A DNA stretch of 64,000 nucleotides from Janthinobacterium sp. 344 (GTDB lineage: Bacteria > Pseudomonadota > Gammaproteobacteria > Burkholderiales > Burkholderiaceae_D): NCBI RefSeq assembly GCF_900112025.1, contig NZ_FOKL01000001.1, positions 669,752 through 733,751 of the forward strand. The letters run 5' to 3'. This document shows, in pieces, positions 18,115 through 26,429 of the stretch (within the stretch, counting starts at the first letter, position 1; each line of letters starts with the position of its first letter). A program made the position numbers and the translations under genes. The notes below the pieces were generated by a model. It did not search any database, was not told the DNA's origin, and was given only the letters and a program-made list of their open reading frames with translations.

Positions 18115-21100
18115 ATGTTTGGATTGATCACCCTGTTCATCCTTGGCTTGCTGATTACCGGCTTCGTGCTGGCGCTGCAGTACCGCAGAAAGGTGGCCGA
18201 CCTGGAGCTGCTGACGGCGCGCCTGCGCAAGGAAGTCGACAGCATCCAGCAGCGCCTGCACGCGCTGGAAGGCCAGGACGTCACGCCATCGGCCGCGCCC
18301 GCCGCGGAGCGCGCGGCAGCCGTGCCGGCGCCGACACCAGTGCCAGTGCCAGTGCCGGTGCCGGTTGCTGCGCCTGTGCCGGTGCCGCCCGCCGTGCCCG
18401 TGCCGCAGCCAGCCGTGATCGCGCCGGCCGGCGTGGCAAAGGCCGCGCCCGCCGCCGCATCCATCGCCGCACCGGCAACGGCGCCGGCGCCGGCATCCGC
18501 GCCATCGGCGCAGCCACTGCCAGCCGGACCAGCGCGCGCCGCCACCACGCCAACGTGGATCGCGCGCCCGGACGGCCTCGTCGCCAAGGCCAGGAACTGG
18601 CTGTTTACGGGCAACCTGGTCGCCAAGCTGGGCTTGCTGATCCTCTTCCTCGGCGTCAGTTTCCTGCTCAAATACGTGGCGGCGCAGGTGACGGTGCCCA
18701 TCGAGCTGCGCCTGGCCGGCATCGCGCTGGCCGACATCGCCCTGCTGGCCTGGGCCTGGCGCATCCGCGTCAAGCGTCCCGGCATCAGCCTGCCGCTGCA
18801 GGGCACGGCGCTGGCGATCTTGATGCTGGTGACGTTTGGCGCCTTCCGCCTGTATGAACTGATCCCGGCGGGCCTGGCGTTTGCCGTGCTGTTCGTGCTG
18901 ACGGCGTTCACGTGTTTGCTGGCCGTGCTGCAAAACGCCGTCTGGCTGGCCGTCTTCGGCATCGTCGGCGGCTTTGCCGTGCCCTTGCTCGTGTCGACGG
19001 GCAGCGGCAACCATATCGGCCTGTTCAGCTATTACGCGCTGCTCAATGCGGGCGTCTTCGCCATCGCCCTGAAACGCGCCTGGCGCGTGCTGAATGTGCT
19101 GAGCTTTGGCTTCACCTTCGTTGTCGCCACCACCTGGGGCCTGCTGCGCTACACGCCGGACAACTACCTGTCGAGCCAGCTGTTCCTGATCCTGTTCGTG
19201 CTGTTCTATATCGGCATCACCATCGCCTACTGCGCGCGCCAGGCGCCGCGCCTCAAGCATTACGTGGATGGCACGCTGGTGTTCGGCACGCCGCTGGCGG
19301 CCATGGGCCTGCAATACGGCCTGGTGCGGCATTTTGAATTTGGCCTGGCGTTTTCCGCCCTGGTCGCCGGTTTGACCTACACGGGGCTGGCCGTGGCCCT
19401 GTGGCGCAGGAACGGTTTCAAGCTGCTGGCCGAGGCCTTCCTCGCGCTGGGCATCGTCTTCGGCACGCTGGCCATCCCGTTCGCCCTCGATGGCCGCTGG
19501 ACGTCGGCCGCCTGGGCGCTGGAAGGGGCCGGCATCGTCTGGGTCGGCCTGCGCCAGCGCCAGACCCTGGCCTGGGCCTTCGGCCTGCTGGTGCAGGCGG
19601 GCGCCTGGATTTCCTTCCTGTTCGCCATGCTGGAACTCGATGCGGCAACGGCGCTGCACGCCAACATCTGGCTCGGCTGCCTGCTGCTGGCCGCCGCCGC
19701 GCTGGTGATGGCCTTCAATTTCCGCCGCCACGGCAGCCACCTGTATCCGGAATTCATGGCCAGCCTGGCCGTGCTGTTCCTCACGGCCGCCACGGCCTGG
19801 CTGCTGGGCGGCATCTGGAATGAAATCCTGCTGCGCACAGATGCCGCCACGCAACTGAACCTGCTGACGATCAGCGCCCTGGGCGTGGCCGCCCTGCTGG
19901 CGGCGCTGGCGCGGCGCGAAGACTGGCATGCGCCGCGCGCCCTGCTGCTGGCCGTGCAGATACTGGCCGGCATGGTCATTCTCAGCCACGCCAGCTGGGC
20001 GTGGGACCAGCACCCGGCCAGCCTGTTCGGCGGTTCCTTCCTCAGCGCCCTGCTGCTGGGCGCCGCCGCGTTTGCCAGCGCCCGTTTCCTTGCGCTGCGC
20101 GCGCGCGGCGGTGACGCGCTGCTGGCCCTGGTAGCGCGCCCGCTGCTGGTCTGGAGCAGCTTGCTGTGGTTTGCCGCCATCCTCGTGCCACTCACGAGCT
20201 GGCTGCTGCAACTGGTTGGTGGCGATGTAAGCATGCAGCCGCACGCGGGCGAGCACTGGCTGGCGCTGTACCTGATCGCCGTGTGCATCACGACGCCCGT
20301 GTTCGCCATCGTGGCGCGGCGCCTGGATTGGCCGCAACTGCGCTGGTTGACCGTGGCCGTCTGGCTCGGCCTGGGCCTGTGGAGCGCCAACCTGCTGCTG
20401 GCGCTGTATCTGCGCGATTACCTGCCGACGGGCTTGAGCTGGCTGGCGCTGGCCTGCGCGCTGGCGGCAGGCGAATACCTGCTGCGGGCCTGGCCACAGG
20501 CCAGCTGGTCACTCGACGTGCGGGCGCAGCGTCTGCTGCACACGCTGCGCACGGCGGCGCCCTGGCTGATGCTGTGGCCCGTGGGCGCCATGCACGTCAG
20601 CGCCTGGCTGGCGCGCCACGAAGACAGTGTCAGCCCCGCCTGGGCCCGCTACTTGCCTGCCTGGGCCATGATGCTGGCGCTGGCCTGGCTGATCCGCCGC
20701 TGCCGCGCGGGCGCCTGGCCGGTGGCGCCGATTGCACAGTGGTATCAGCACACCCTGATCCCGCTGGGCGCGCTGTGGTCGCTGCTCCTGATCGCCGCGT
20801 GGAATATCGTCGACGACGGCGCCATGGCACCGCTGCCCTATTTGCCGCTGCTCAATCCGTTGGACCTGAGCACGGGCTTTGCCGTGCTGCTGGCCATCGC
20901 CAGCTACCGCTTGTTCCCCGCCGGCCAGGTGCCGCTGCCGGCCCTGTGGCAAGCGCGCCTGCCCGTCGTGGCCGCCTGCTTGCTGTATGGCTGGTTCAAC
21001 CTGATGCTGCTGCGCACCGTCTCGCACTATGTTGGCGTGCCGTATACCTTCGACGCCATGCTGGCCTCGCAATTCGTGCAAGCCATGCTGTCGCTGGTGT

Positions 21101-21357
21101 GGAGCATCACGGCCCTGCTGCTGATGCGCCACGCGGCCCGCCAGCAGCGGCGCCAGCAGTGGAGTCTCGGTGCCGTGCTGCTGGGCCTGGTCGTTCTGAA
21201 ACTGTTCCTGATCGACCTGTCCAACGTGGGCGGCATCGAGCGCATCGTGTCCTTCGTGGGTGTGGGCTTGCTGATGGTCTTGATCGGCTACCTGGCGCCC
21301 TTCCCCAAGGCTGCCGCGCCAGCGCCGGCCGAACCGAACCCGAGAGCCGCCGCATGA
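18115..21357 (+). CDS. DUF2339 family large polytopic membrane protein
   Basis: About 1080 residues. The N-terminus MFGLITLFILGLLITGFVLA is a single transmembrane helix. A short coiled coil and a Pro/Val/Ala-rich linker (about residues 60-150) follow, then some 25 hydrophobic spans to the C-terminus. Length and layout match the DUF2339 family, which has no established function. I use the ATG at 18115 because AGGAAGG lies 7 bases upstream; the longer frame from 18076 adds 13 residues of non-membrane sequence. The stop overlaps the DUF3999 gene (ATGA), and the two families are often encoded together. Confidence 0.88.
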   Translation: MFGLITLFILGLLITGFVLALQYRRKVADLELLTARLRKEVDSIQQRLHALEGQDVTPSAAPAAERAAAVPAPTPVPVPVPVPVAAPVPVPPAVPVPQPAVIAPAGVAKAAPAAASIAAPATAPAPASAPSAQPLPAGPARAATTPTWIARPDGLVAKARNWLFTGNLVAKLGLLILFLGVSFLLKYVAAQVTVPIELRLAGIALADIALLAWAWRIRVKRPGISLPLQGTALAILMLVTFGAFRLYELIPAGLAFAVLFVLTAFTCLLAVLQNAVWLAVFGIVGGFAVPLLVSTGSGNHIGLFSYYALLNAGVFAIALKRAWRVLNVLSFGFTFVVATTWGLLRYTPDNYLSSQLFLILFVLFYIGITIAYCARQAPRLKHYVDGTLVFGTPLAAMGLQYGLVRHFEFGLAFSALVAGLTYTGLAVALWRRNGFKLLAEAFLALGIVFGTLAIPFALDGRWTSAAWALEGAGIVWVGLRQRQTLAWAFGLLVQAGAWISFLFAMLELDAATALHANIWLGCLLLAAAALVMAFNFRRHGSHLYPEFMASLAVLFLTAATAWLLGGIWNEILLRTDAATQLNLLTISALGVAALLAALARREDWHAPRALLLAVQILAGMVILSHASWAWDQHPASLFGGSFLSALLLGAAAFASARFLALRARGGDALLALVARPLLVWSSLLWFAAILVPLTSWLLQLVGGDVSMQPHAGEHWLALYLIAVCITTPVFAIVARRLDWPQLRWLTVAVWLGLGLWSANLLLALYLRDYLPTGLSWLALACALAAGEYLLRAWPQASWSLDVRAQRLLHTLRTAAPWLMLWPVGAMHVSAWLARHEDSVSPAWARYLPAWAMMLALAWLIRRCRAGAWPVAPIAQWYQHTLIPLGALWSLLLIAAWNIVDDGAMAPLPYLPLLNPLDLSTGFAVLLAIASYRLFPAGQVPLPALWQARLPVVAACLLYGWFNLMLLRTVSHYVGVPYTFDAMLASQFVQAMLSLVWSITALLLMRHAARQQRRQQWSLGAVLLGLVVLKLFLIDLSNVGGIERIVSFVGVGLLMVLIGYLAPFPKAAAPAPAEPNPRAAA
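18327..18416 (+). repeat. Hexanucleotide-like CCNGTG tandem repeat coding for a Pro-Val linker
   Basis: Degenerate runs of CCAGTG/CCGGTG/CCCGTG encode alternating proline and valine in the periplasmic or cytoplasmic linker of the DUF2339 protein. Such short repeats can change length by slippage. Confidence 0.65.
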
Positions 21358-22802
21358 AACCCTTATTGATCTGTTGCAGCCTGCTGGTGGCCGGCGCAGC
21401 GCTGGCCGCGCCTGGCCAGGATCGGCCGCAGGACTATCGCTGGAGCATCGCGTTGACGCCGCAGCCCGGTGCCGGCCTGAGCCGCTTAAGCGTCCCCACC
21501 GACGTGTACCTGCATGCGCGCTCGGCCAGCCTGGCCGACGTGCGCCTGTTCGACAGTACCGGCAAGCCGCTGGCCTTCGCCCTGACGGCCCCGCCCGCGC
21601 AATCGCGCACGCAACGCGACACGCTTGCCATGCGCATCTTTCCCGTCACCGGCAAAAATATCGGCTACTACGAACTGGACAACGTGGATATCCGTACCGG
21701 CAATGACGGCCGCCTGCTGTCCGTCACGACGCGTGGCGGCGGAACACCCGACGCGGCGCCGGGCTTACTGATCCTCGATGCGGGCCCGCCCGCCAAAGAT
21801 AGCCGTATCGGCGCCCTGCATTTTACCTTGCCGCCAGGAACCGATAACTATAATGCGCAAGTACTACTGGAAGTAAGCGACGACCTGAAGCAATGGGATG
21901 CCATCGCCACCACCACCCTGAATTGGCTGCGCAATAGCGACACGCAAACCCTGGCCAACGACCGCATTGAATTCGCGCCGCGTGCCTTCCGTTATGCGCG
22001 GCTAAGCTGGCAGTACGGTGATCCCATCACTTTCGCCGGCATCGCCGCGCAGCAGGTCAGTGTCACGGCCGTTGCCTCGCCGCGCGCCACCATCACATTG
22101 AAAGGGACGGCGGGCAAGGACGTCGACGAGCGCCTGTATGCCACGCCGATCGCCATTCCTGCCGACAGCATCGGCTTGCAGCTGGCCGAAGGCAACACGT
22201 CCATGCCCGTCACCCTGGGCGTATATCATCCGGCAAGCGAGGCGCCGCGCCAGCGCCTGCATCTGGGCCCGCGAGCACGCGCCACGCAGGCCGCCGATTT
22301 CGAACCACTGCTCAACACGACGTTCTATCGTATCAACATGGATGGTAAGGAACGTGTCTCCGGCGACTTGGCCATGCCAGTCGTGCAAACGGCGCAATGG
22401 GTGCTGCGGCCGCAATATCACAGCGGCACGAACCCAAACCTCAACTCCGTCTTGCGCCTTGGCTGGACACCAGCAAGCCTGGTGTTCCTGGCCAGCGGCA
22501 AGGGGCCGTATCAACTGGTCTTCGGCAGGAATGGCGCAACGCCAGCAGCGCTGCCGCTGTCGCAGGTCGCGCCCGGCTTCACACAGGAGGAATTGCTGGC
22601 GCTGCCTGTCGCCACGGCGGCCAGGGTGGTGGCGCTGACCAGCGAGGCCCCCATCGAGAAGACGCCCGACGGCGCAGGCTTGCGCCTGGCCGCACTGTGG
22701 GCCGCACTGCTGCTGGGCGTGGGCGTGCTGGGCTTTTTTGCCTGGCGCTTGCTGGCGCAGATGAAAGAGGAGCAAGGCAGTACGGACAAGCAGGAACATT
22801 AG
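21354..22802 (+). CDS. DUF3999 family exported protein
   Basis: Protein of 482 residues with a cleavable signal peptide (MKPLLICCSLLVAGAALAA), a large beta-rich periplasmic region, and one C-terminal transmembrane helix (LAALWAALLLGVGVLGFFAWRLL region) followed by a charged cytoplasmic tail. Family function is unknown. Its start overlaps the DUF2339 stop by four bases, so the two are coupled and probably form one envelope complex. The downstream HTH regulator gene is convergent with a 24-base gap. Confidence 0.85.
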   Translation: MKPLLICCSLLVAGAALAAPGQDRPQDYRWSIALTPQPGAGLSRLSVPTDVYLHARSASLADVRLFDSTGKPLAFALTAPPAQSRTQRDTLAMRIFPVTGKNIGYYELDNVDIRTGNDGRLLSVTTRGGGTPDAAPGLLILDAGPPAKDSRIGALHFTLPPGTDNYNAQVLLEVSDDLKQWDAIATTTLNWLRNSDTQTLANDRIEFAPRAFRYARLSWQYGDPITFAGIAAQQVSVTAVASPRATITLKGTAGKDVDERLYATPIAIPADSIGLQLAEGNTSMPVTLGVYHPASEAPRQRLHLGPRARATQAADFEPLLNTTFYRINMDGKERVSGDLAMPVVQTAQWVLRPQYHSGTNPNLNSVLRLGWTPASLVFLASGKGPYQLVFGRNGATPAALPLSQVAPGFTQEELLALPVATAARVVALTSEAPIEKTPDGAGLRLAALWAALLLGVGVLGFFAWRLLAQMKEEQGSTDKQEH

Positions 22803-22826
22803 CCGCTTGGCCGCGACATTGCTGCC

Positions 22827-23570
22827 TCACTGCCGCAGCAACGCCTTGAACGTCTGCGGCATCCATGGCCGGGCCGCCAGCATGAAACTGATGGCCAGGC
22901 GCTCGTCGCCAGGCAAGCGCGCGTCTTCCTGGTGCTGCTGGGAAAATTCCACGGCCACTTGCTTCAGGCGTTCCAGCAAGGCCGCCGTGGATTTTTTCGA
23001 CAGCATCACGTTCACCAGGCGCAGCAATTCCGTCTCGCCATCGAACTGGGAATTCAAATAGTCACCATAGGCTTCCTGTTTGAAATAGGTGTGGATCGGG
23101 CCATTCGGTATCCAGGCAAAAGTCCGCGCCACCAGCAGTTTGACCCGGTTATTCGGCAGCAGTTCCAGAAAACCGATCTTATCGAGGCGCAGCAGGTATT
23201 TCACGGCCTCCGCCTCGCTGATGTCATAGATGGCGACGATCTGTTCCAGCGGCAGCAGGTTCAGGGCCGACACGGCCACGACGAACAGCTTGGTGTCCTC
23301 GATGATTTCCTTCTCTTGCGCAAACGTCAGCCCCGTGATCAGGGTCGGCGTGGCCTGCGCCGACTGCACGGCCAGCGCCAGTTGCTGGAAGTCGCTGCCG
23401 ATGGCCACCAGGATCTGGTCCAGCCGCTGCAAGGTAAATTGCTTCTGCGAGAACATGCGCTTGACGCTGGCTTCGGACACGCCGATGCGCTGCGCCAGTT
23501 CCGCATACGTGACGGCGCGCGCTTTCAGCAAGCGCTTCAAGGCCTCGATCAGGGCGTGGGTTTGCGGCAT
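22827..23570 (-). CDS. HTH (XRE/Cro-like) transcriptional regulator
   Basis: Protein of 247 residues. An N-terminal helix-turn-helix (TYAELAQRIGVSEASVKRMF, about residues 20-40) is followed by about 200 residues without a recognised ligand domain. A ribosome site AAGGAAG lies just upstream of the ATG. It is divergent from the tandem paralog/DUF2145 genes, and the shared 160-base region contains palindromes built from GTAGCG/CGCTAC (23614-23660). Local regulation of that operon is the simplest inference. Residues 130-190 are rich in leucines and could mediate oligomerisation. Confidence 0.8.
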   Translation of the reverse strand: MPQTHALIEALKRLLKARAVTYAELAQRIGVSEASVKRMFSQKQFTLQRLDQILVAIGSDFQQLALAVQSAQATPTLITGLTFAQEKEIIEDTKLFVVAVSALNLLPLEQIVAIYDISEAEAVKYLLRLDKIGFLELLPNNRVKLLVARTFAWIPNGPIHTYFKQEAYGDYLNSQFDGETELLRLVNVMLSKKSTAALLERLKQVAVEFSQQHQEDARLPGDERLAISFMLAARPWMPQTFKALLRQ

Positions 23571-23613
23571 GCACTTCCTTTATAAAAATAATATCGCTGT
23601 AGCCCACTCAAAA

Positions 23614-23660
23614 GTAGCGCATAACGCTACCTGCGGTATGCCCGCCCGCTACGAGTAGCG
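23614..23660. promoter_or_regulatory. Paired GTAGCG palindromes in the divergent control region
   Basis: Two perfect dyads share the same half-site: GTAGCG-N5-CGCTAC at 23614-23630 and CGCTAC-GA-GTAGCG at 23647-23660. Four half-sites lie within 47 bases, upstream of a plus-strand -10-like TACAAT at 23687-23692. They lie between the HTH regulator and the operon it faces, as expected of an operator. Confidence 0.7.
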
Positions 23661-23730
23661 TTTTCATTGACCTATTGCCCACAGTCTACAATGATGGCGT
23701 TGCCACTTGGCACACTTGAAGGAGAAACAC

Positions 23731-24150
23731 ATGAAACGCCTGCTGCCCCTCTGCCTGTCCCTGTCGCTGTTGTTCGCTAGTGCCGCGCCCGGCCTAGTGC
23801 ACGCCGCCGCCTCGGAGAATCTGTCAAAAGGCTCGCAAAACCTCAGCGACGGCTCCGCTGTCGTGGTCGGCGGTTCGCTGTCGATGCTGGTCGCCTCCGG
23901 CCAGGTCGTCGTTGCCAGCGTGGAAACGGTGGGCGAAGGCATCGTCATCGTGTTGAAAGGCGCGTCCGAAGCGGGCGGCGCCTCCGTCCAGATGAGCACG
24001 CAAGCGGCCAAGGGCCTGTCGCTGGCCGCCGGCACCGTGGTCAACGTGGTGGCGCTGTCCACCGGCCACATGCTGGTCCTGTCGGGCAAGGCCATCGCCT
24101 TCATTCCGAACGAACTGGGCAAGGCGCTGCTGCACCACTCCAAAGTGTAA
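23731..24150 (+). CDS. Exported protein of unknown function, paralog A
   Basis: Protein of 139 residues. The start at 23731 follows AAGGAG with good spacing; an ATG at 23707 would extend it by eight residues before the signal peptide. A signal peptide ends near VHAAA. The mature part is Val/Ser/Gly-rich with predicted beta strands and ends in the block GLSLAAGTVVNVVALSTGHM followed by LVLSGKAIAFIPN and LLHHSK. The same block recurs in the next gene, so the two arose by tandem duplication. I do not recognise a named family. It is the first gene of a three-gene operon with its paralog and a DUF2145 protein. Confidence 0.8.
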   Translation: MKRLLPLCLSLSLLFASAAPGLVHAAASENLSKGSQNLSDGSAVVVGGSLSMLVASGQVVVASVETVGEGIVIVLKGASEAGGASVQMSTQAAKGLSLAAGTVVNVVALSTGHMLVLSGKAIAFIPNELGKALLHHSKV

Positions 24151-24176
24151 TCTCCATCAGGAAGAACAGGACATCC

Positions 24177-24587
24177 ATGAAACACGTCATCGCCATTACC
24201 CTGCTGTGCGCCGCGACCCTGACATCGCAGGCGGCCAATTCCGATACCACCAACGCCTCCGACAATGCCAGCATGGCATCGGCCATCGTGCTCGTCGGCT
24301 CCATGTCGCTGCTGGCGCAGGCCGGCACCGTCGTCATCGACAGCGTGGAAGACATGGCCGACGGCAGCGTGCTGGTACTCAAAAGCACGGCCAGGGGCGC
24401 CTCGCAGGCGGCCACGGCGTCCATCAAGCTGAGCAAGCAGGCCACGCAGGGATTGTCGCTGGCGGCTGGCACTGTGGTCGAGGTGGTCGCCGTCTCGACG
24501 GGCCACATGCTGGTGCTGTCGGGCAAGGCCATCGCCTACCTGCCGAATGCGGCCGGCAACGCCATCCTCCACCATTCGAAAGCGTGA
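24177..24587 (+). CDS. Exported protein of unknown function, paralog B
   Basis: Protein of 136 residues with a signal peptide ending near SQAAN. Similarity to the preceding gene is strongest in the last 50 residues (GLSLAAGTVVEVVAVSTGHM then LVLSGKAIAYLPN and LHHSK) but is traceable through the preceding valine-rich region too. It begins 26 bases after paralog A with a GGAAGAACAGGA leader. Function unknown. The strictly retained STGHMLVLSGKAIA and terminal HHSK suggest a binding or assembly surface; that is inference. Confidence 0.8.
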   Translation: MKHVIAITLLCAATLTSQAANSDTTNASDNASMASAIVLVGSMSLLAQAGTVVIDSVEDMADGSVLVLKSTARGASQAATASIKLSKQATQGLSLAAGTVVEVVAVSTGHMLVLSGKAIAYLPNAAGNAILHHSKA

Positions 24588-24591
24588 CGCC

Positions 24592-25374
24592 ATGAAACGC
24601 CTGACTGTCATCGTCCTCAGCTTGCTCCTGGCCGGCGCCGCCCATGCGGGGCGCTCGTGCGAGGAAAAACCCACCGATGCCGCCACGCTCGTCAAGTCGA
24701 TGGACCTGGCGCAAAAAACCCTGCAGGCGCTCGACAAGTCGGGCGCGCAAGTGGCGCTGGTGGCGCGCGCCGGCCAGGATTTGTCGAAATACAATGTGCG
24801 CTATTCGCACATGGCGCTGGCCTGGCGCGACCATCCGAAGGGCCGCTGGCTGGTGGTGCATGAGCTCAATGAATGCGGCACGGCGCAATCATCGCTGTAC
24901 AACGAAGGCTTGGGCAATTTCTTCATGGATGATGTGTTCATGTATGAGACGCTGATCCTGATTCCCGGCCAGGATACGCAGCAGCAACTGGTACGCCTGC
25001 TGGCCAGCAACACGCCCAAGCGCCTGCATGACGCGCGCTACAATATGCTGGCCTATCCGTTTTCCACCAAGTACCAGAATTCGAACCAGTGGGTGCTGGA
25101 AACGCTGGCCGCCGCCAGCGTCGAGCCGGGCAAGATCGAGACGCGCGCCGAAGCGCAAAGCTGGCTGCGCAGCGTCGACTTCCTCCCGCAAACCTTGAAC
25201 ATTCCCGCCACGACGCGCCTGGGCGCGCGCATGTTCCGCGCCAACATCGCCTTCGACGACCATCCGTTCGACCGGCGCATGGCGGGCAAGATCGACGCCG
25301 TCACGGTCGATGCCGTGGCGCGCTTCGTGCGCCAGCGCGAACCGCAGGCGCAGGAAATCGTCGTGCGCAACTAA
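24592..25374 (+). CDS. DUF2145 family exported protein
   Basis: Protein of 260 residues with a signal peptide (MKRLTVIVLSLLLAGAAHAG), then the DUF2145 core: CEEKPTDAATLVKSMDLAQ, LARAGQDLSKY-like RAGQDLSKYNVRYSH, and the NECGTAQSSLYNEGLGNFF block. It probably acts in the periplasm. The family has no established activity, but the conserved His of RYSH and Cys of NECGTA could be catalytic. The gene starts four bases after the stop of paralog B, so the three exported proteins form one operon. It is convergent with the AbrB-type gene, six bases apart. Confidence 0.85.
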   Translation: MKRLTVIVLSLLLAGAAHAGRSCEEKPTDAATLVKSMDLAQKTLQALDKSGAQVALVARAGQDLSKYNVRYSHMALAWRDHPKGRWLVVHELNECGTAQSSLYNEGLGNFFMDDVFMYETLILIPGQDTQQQLVRLLASNTPKRLHDARYNMLAYPFSTKYQNSNQWVLETLAAASVEPGKIETRAEAQSWLRSVDFLPQTLNIPATTRLGARMFRANIAFDDHPFDRRMAGKIDAVTVDAVARFVRQREPQAQEIVVRN

Positions 25375-25380
25375 GCTCCA

Positions 25381-26427
25381 TCAAGGCCGCTGCAGCGCGC
25401 GGAACAGCGGCCCGATCGCCAGCACCAGCACCACCATGCGCGCCACGTGAAAGGCCGTGACGACGGGCACGCCCAGGTGCAGGGTCTTGGCCGTCAGCGA
25501 CATTTCCGCGATGCCGCCCGGCGAAGTAGCCAGGATGGCCGTGCCGGGATGGATGTCCAGCCAATGCGCCAGGCCCAGGCCGAAGGCGGCCGCCAGCAGC
25601 AGCATCACGACGCTGCACAGGGCCACGCCGGCCAGGTAGCGGGGCGCCGCATGCAAGAAGGCGGGACTGAAGCGCGTGCCCAGGGCGATGCCGATGAACA
25701 GCTGGCCCGCGCGTATCATCCACTCGGGCAGGCGTGACAGGTGGATGCCGCACGCCGTCAGCAGCAGCGCCGCCAGCAGCGGGCCGATGACCCAGGCGTT
25801 CGGCAGCCGCCCTCTTTTGAACGCCAGGGCGGCCAGCACGGTCACGCCAACGAGCAGCGCCAGCCCGCCATAGTCGACCAGCGCGGCGCCGGGCACGAAA
25901 GTTTCATGCCCTTCGGCCAGCCCATGGCTGCCCCAGTAGCGCACGCCGAACGGGATGGTCGCCACCACCAGCATCATGCGCAGGCTGTGCGCGGCCGCCA
26001 CCTTGCCCACGTCGGCGCCATGGCGTTCGCTCTGCACGGCCATTTCCGACGCGCCGCCCACCGCCATGGCGAAGAAGGCGGTGGCGCTGTCGACGCCCGA
26101 CAGGCGCCGCAGCAGCACGGCGCCAAGGCCGCCCAGCGCCAGCGCGAACAGCACGGCGGCGGCGATCCACGGCGTCAAGTCGAGCAGCACGGCCAGCACG
26201 GGCGCCGTGAAATACAGCCCCAGCGCCGTGCCGATGGCCCACTGTCCCGCTTCGCGCACGCGCACGGGACAAGCCAGCTCGCGCCCGGCCAGCCGCAGCG
26301 CGGCCGTGGCGAACAGGGGACCGATCATCCACGGCAGCGGCGTATGCAGCCACAGGCAGAGGGCGGCGCCCGCCAGGCCGGTGGCCAGTGCCGCGCCGAA
26401 GGCGCGCCAGCGGGGCCACCACGGCAC
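25381..26427 (-). CDS. AbrB family (PF05145-type) integral membrane protein
   Basis: Protein of 348 residues made of two repeated halves of about five hydrophobic spans each, with the GGASEMA/GGIAEMS repeat motifs characteristic of the membrane family called AbrB or putative ammonia monooxygenase. The transcriptional-regulator name attached to this family is a misnomer: no DNA-binding domain is visible. It begins two bases after the ABC ATPase stop and is the last gene of the porin-Bug-ABC cluster, so it may help import or export the same substrate. Function not established. Confidence 0.85.
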   Translation of the reverse strand: MPWWPRWRAFGAALATGLAGAALCLWLHTPLPWMIGPLFATAALRLAGRELACPVRVREAGQWAIGTALGLYFTAPVLAVLLDLTPWIAAAVLFALALGGLGAVLLRRLSGVDSATAFFAMAVGGASEMAVQSERHGADVGKVAAAHSLRMMLVVATIPFGVRYWGSHGLAEGHETFVPGAALVDYGGLALLVGVTVLAALAFKRGRLPNAWVIGPLLAALLLTACGIHLSRLPEWMIRAGQLFIGIALGTRFSPAFLHAAPRYLAGVALCSVVMLLLAAAFGLGLAHWLDIHPGTAILATSPGGIAEMSLTAKTLHLGVPVVTAFHVARMVVLVLAIGPLFRALQRP

Positions 26428-26429
26428 GC

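Noticed and set aside
23667..23692. TTGACC followed by TACAAT as promoter of the paralog operon
   Set aside because: Spacing is only 14 bp, too short for a standard sigma70 promoter; only the -10-like box is mentioned.
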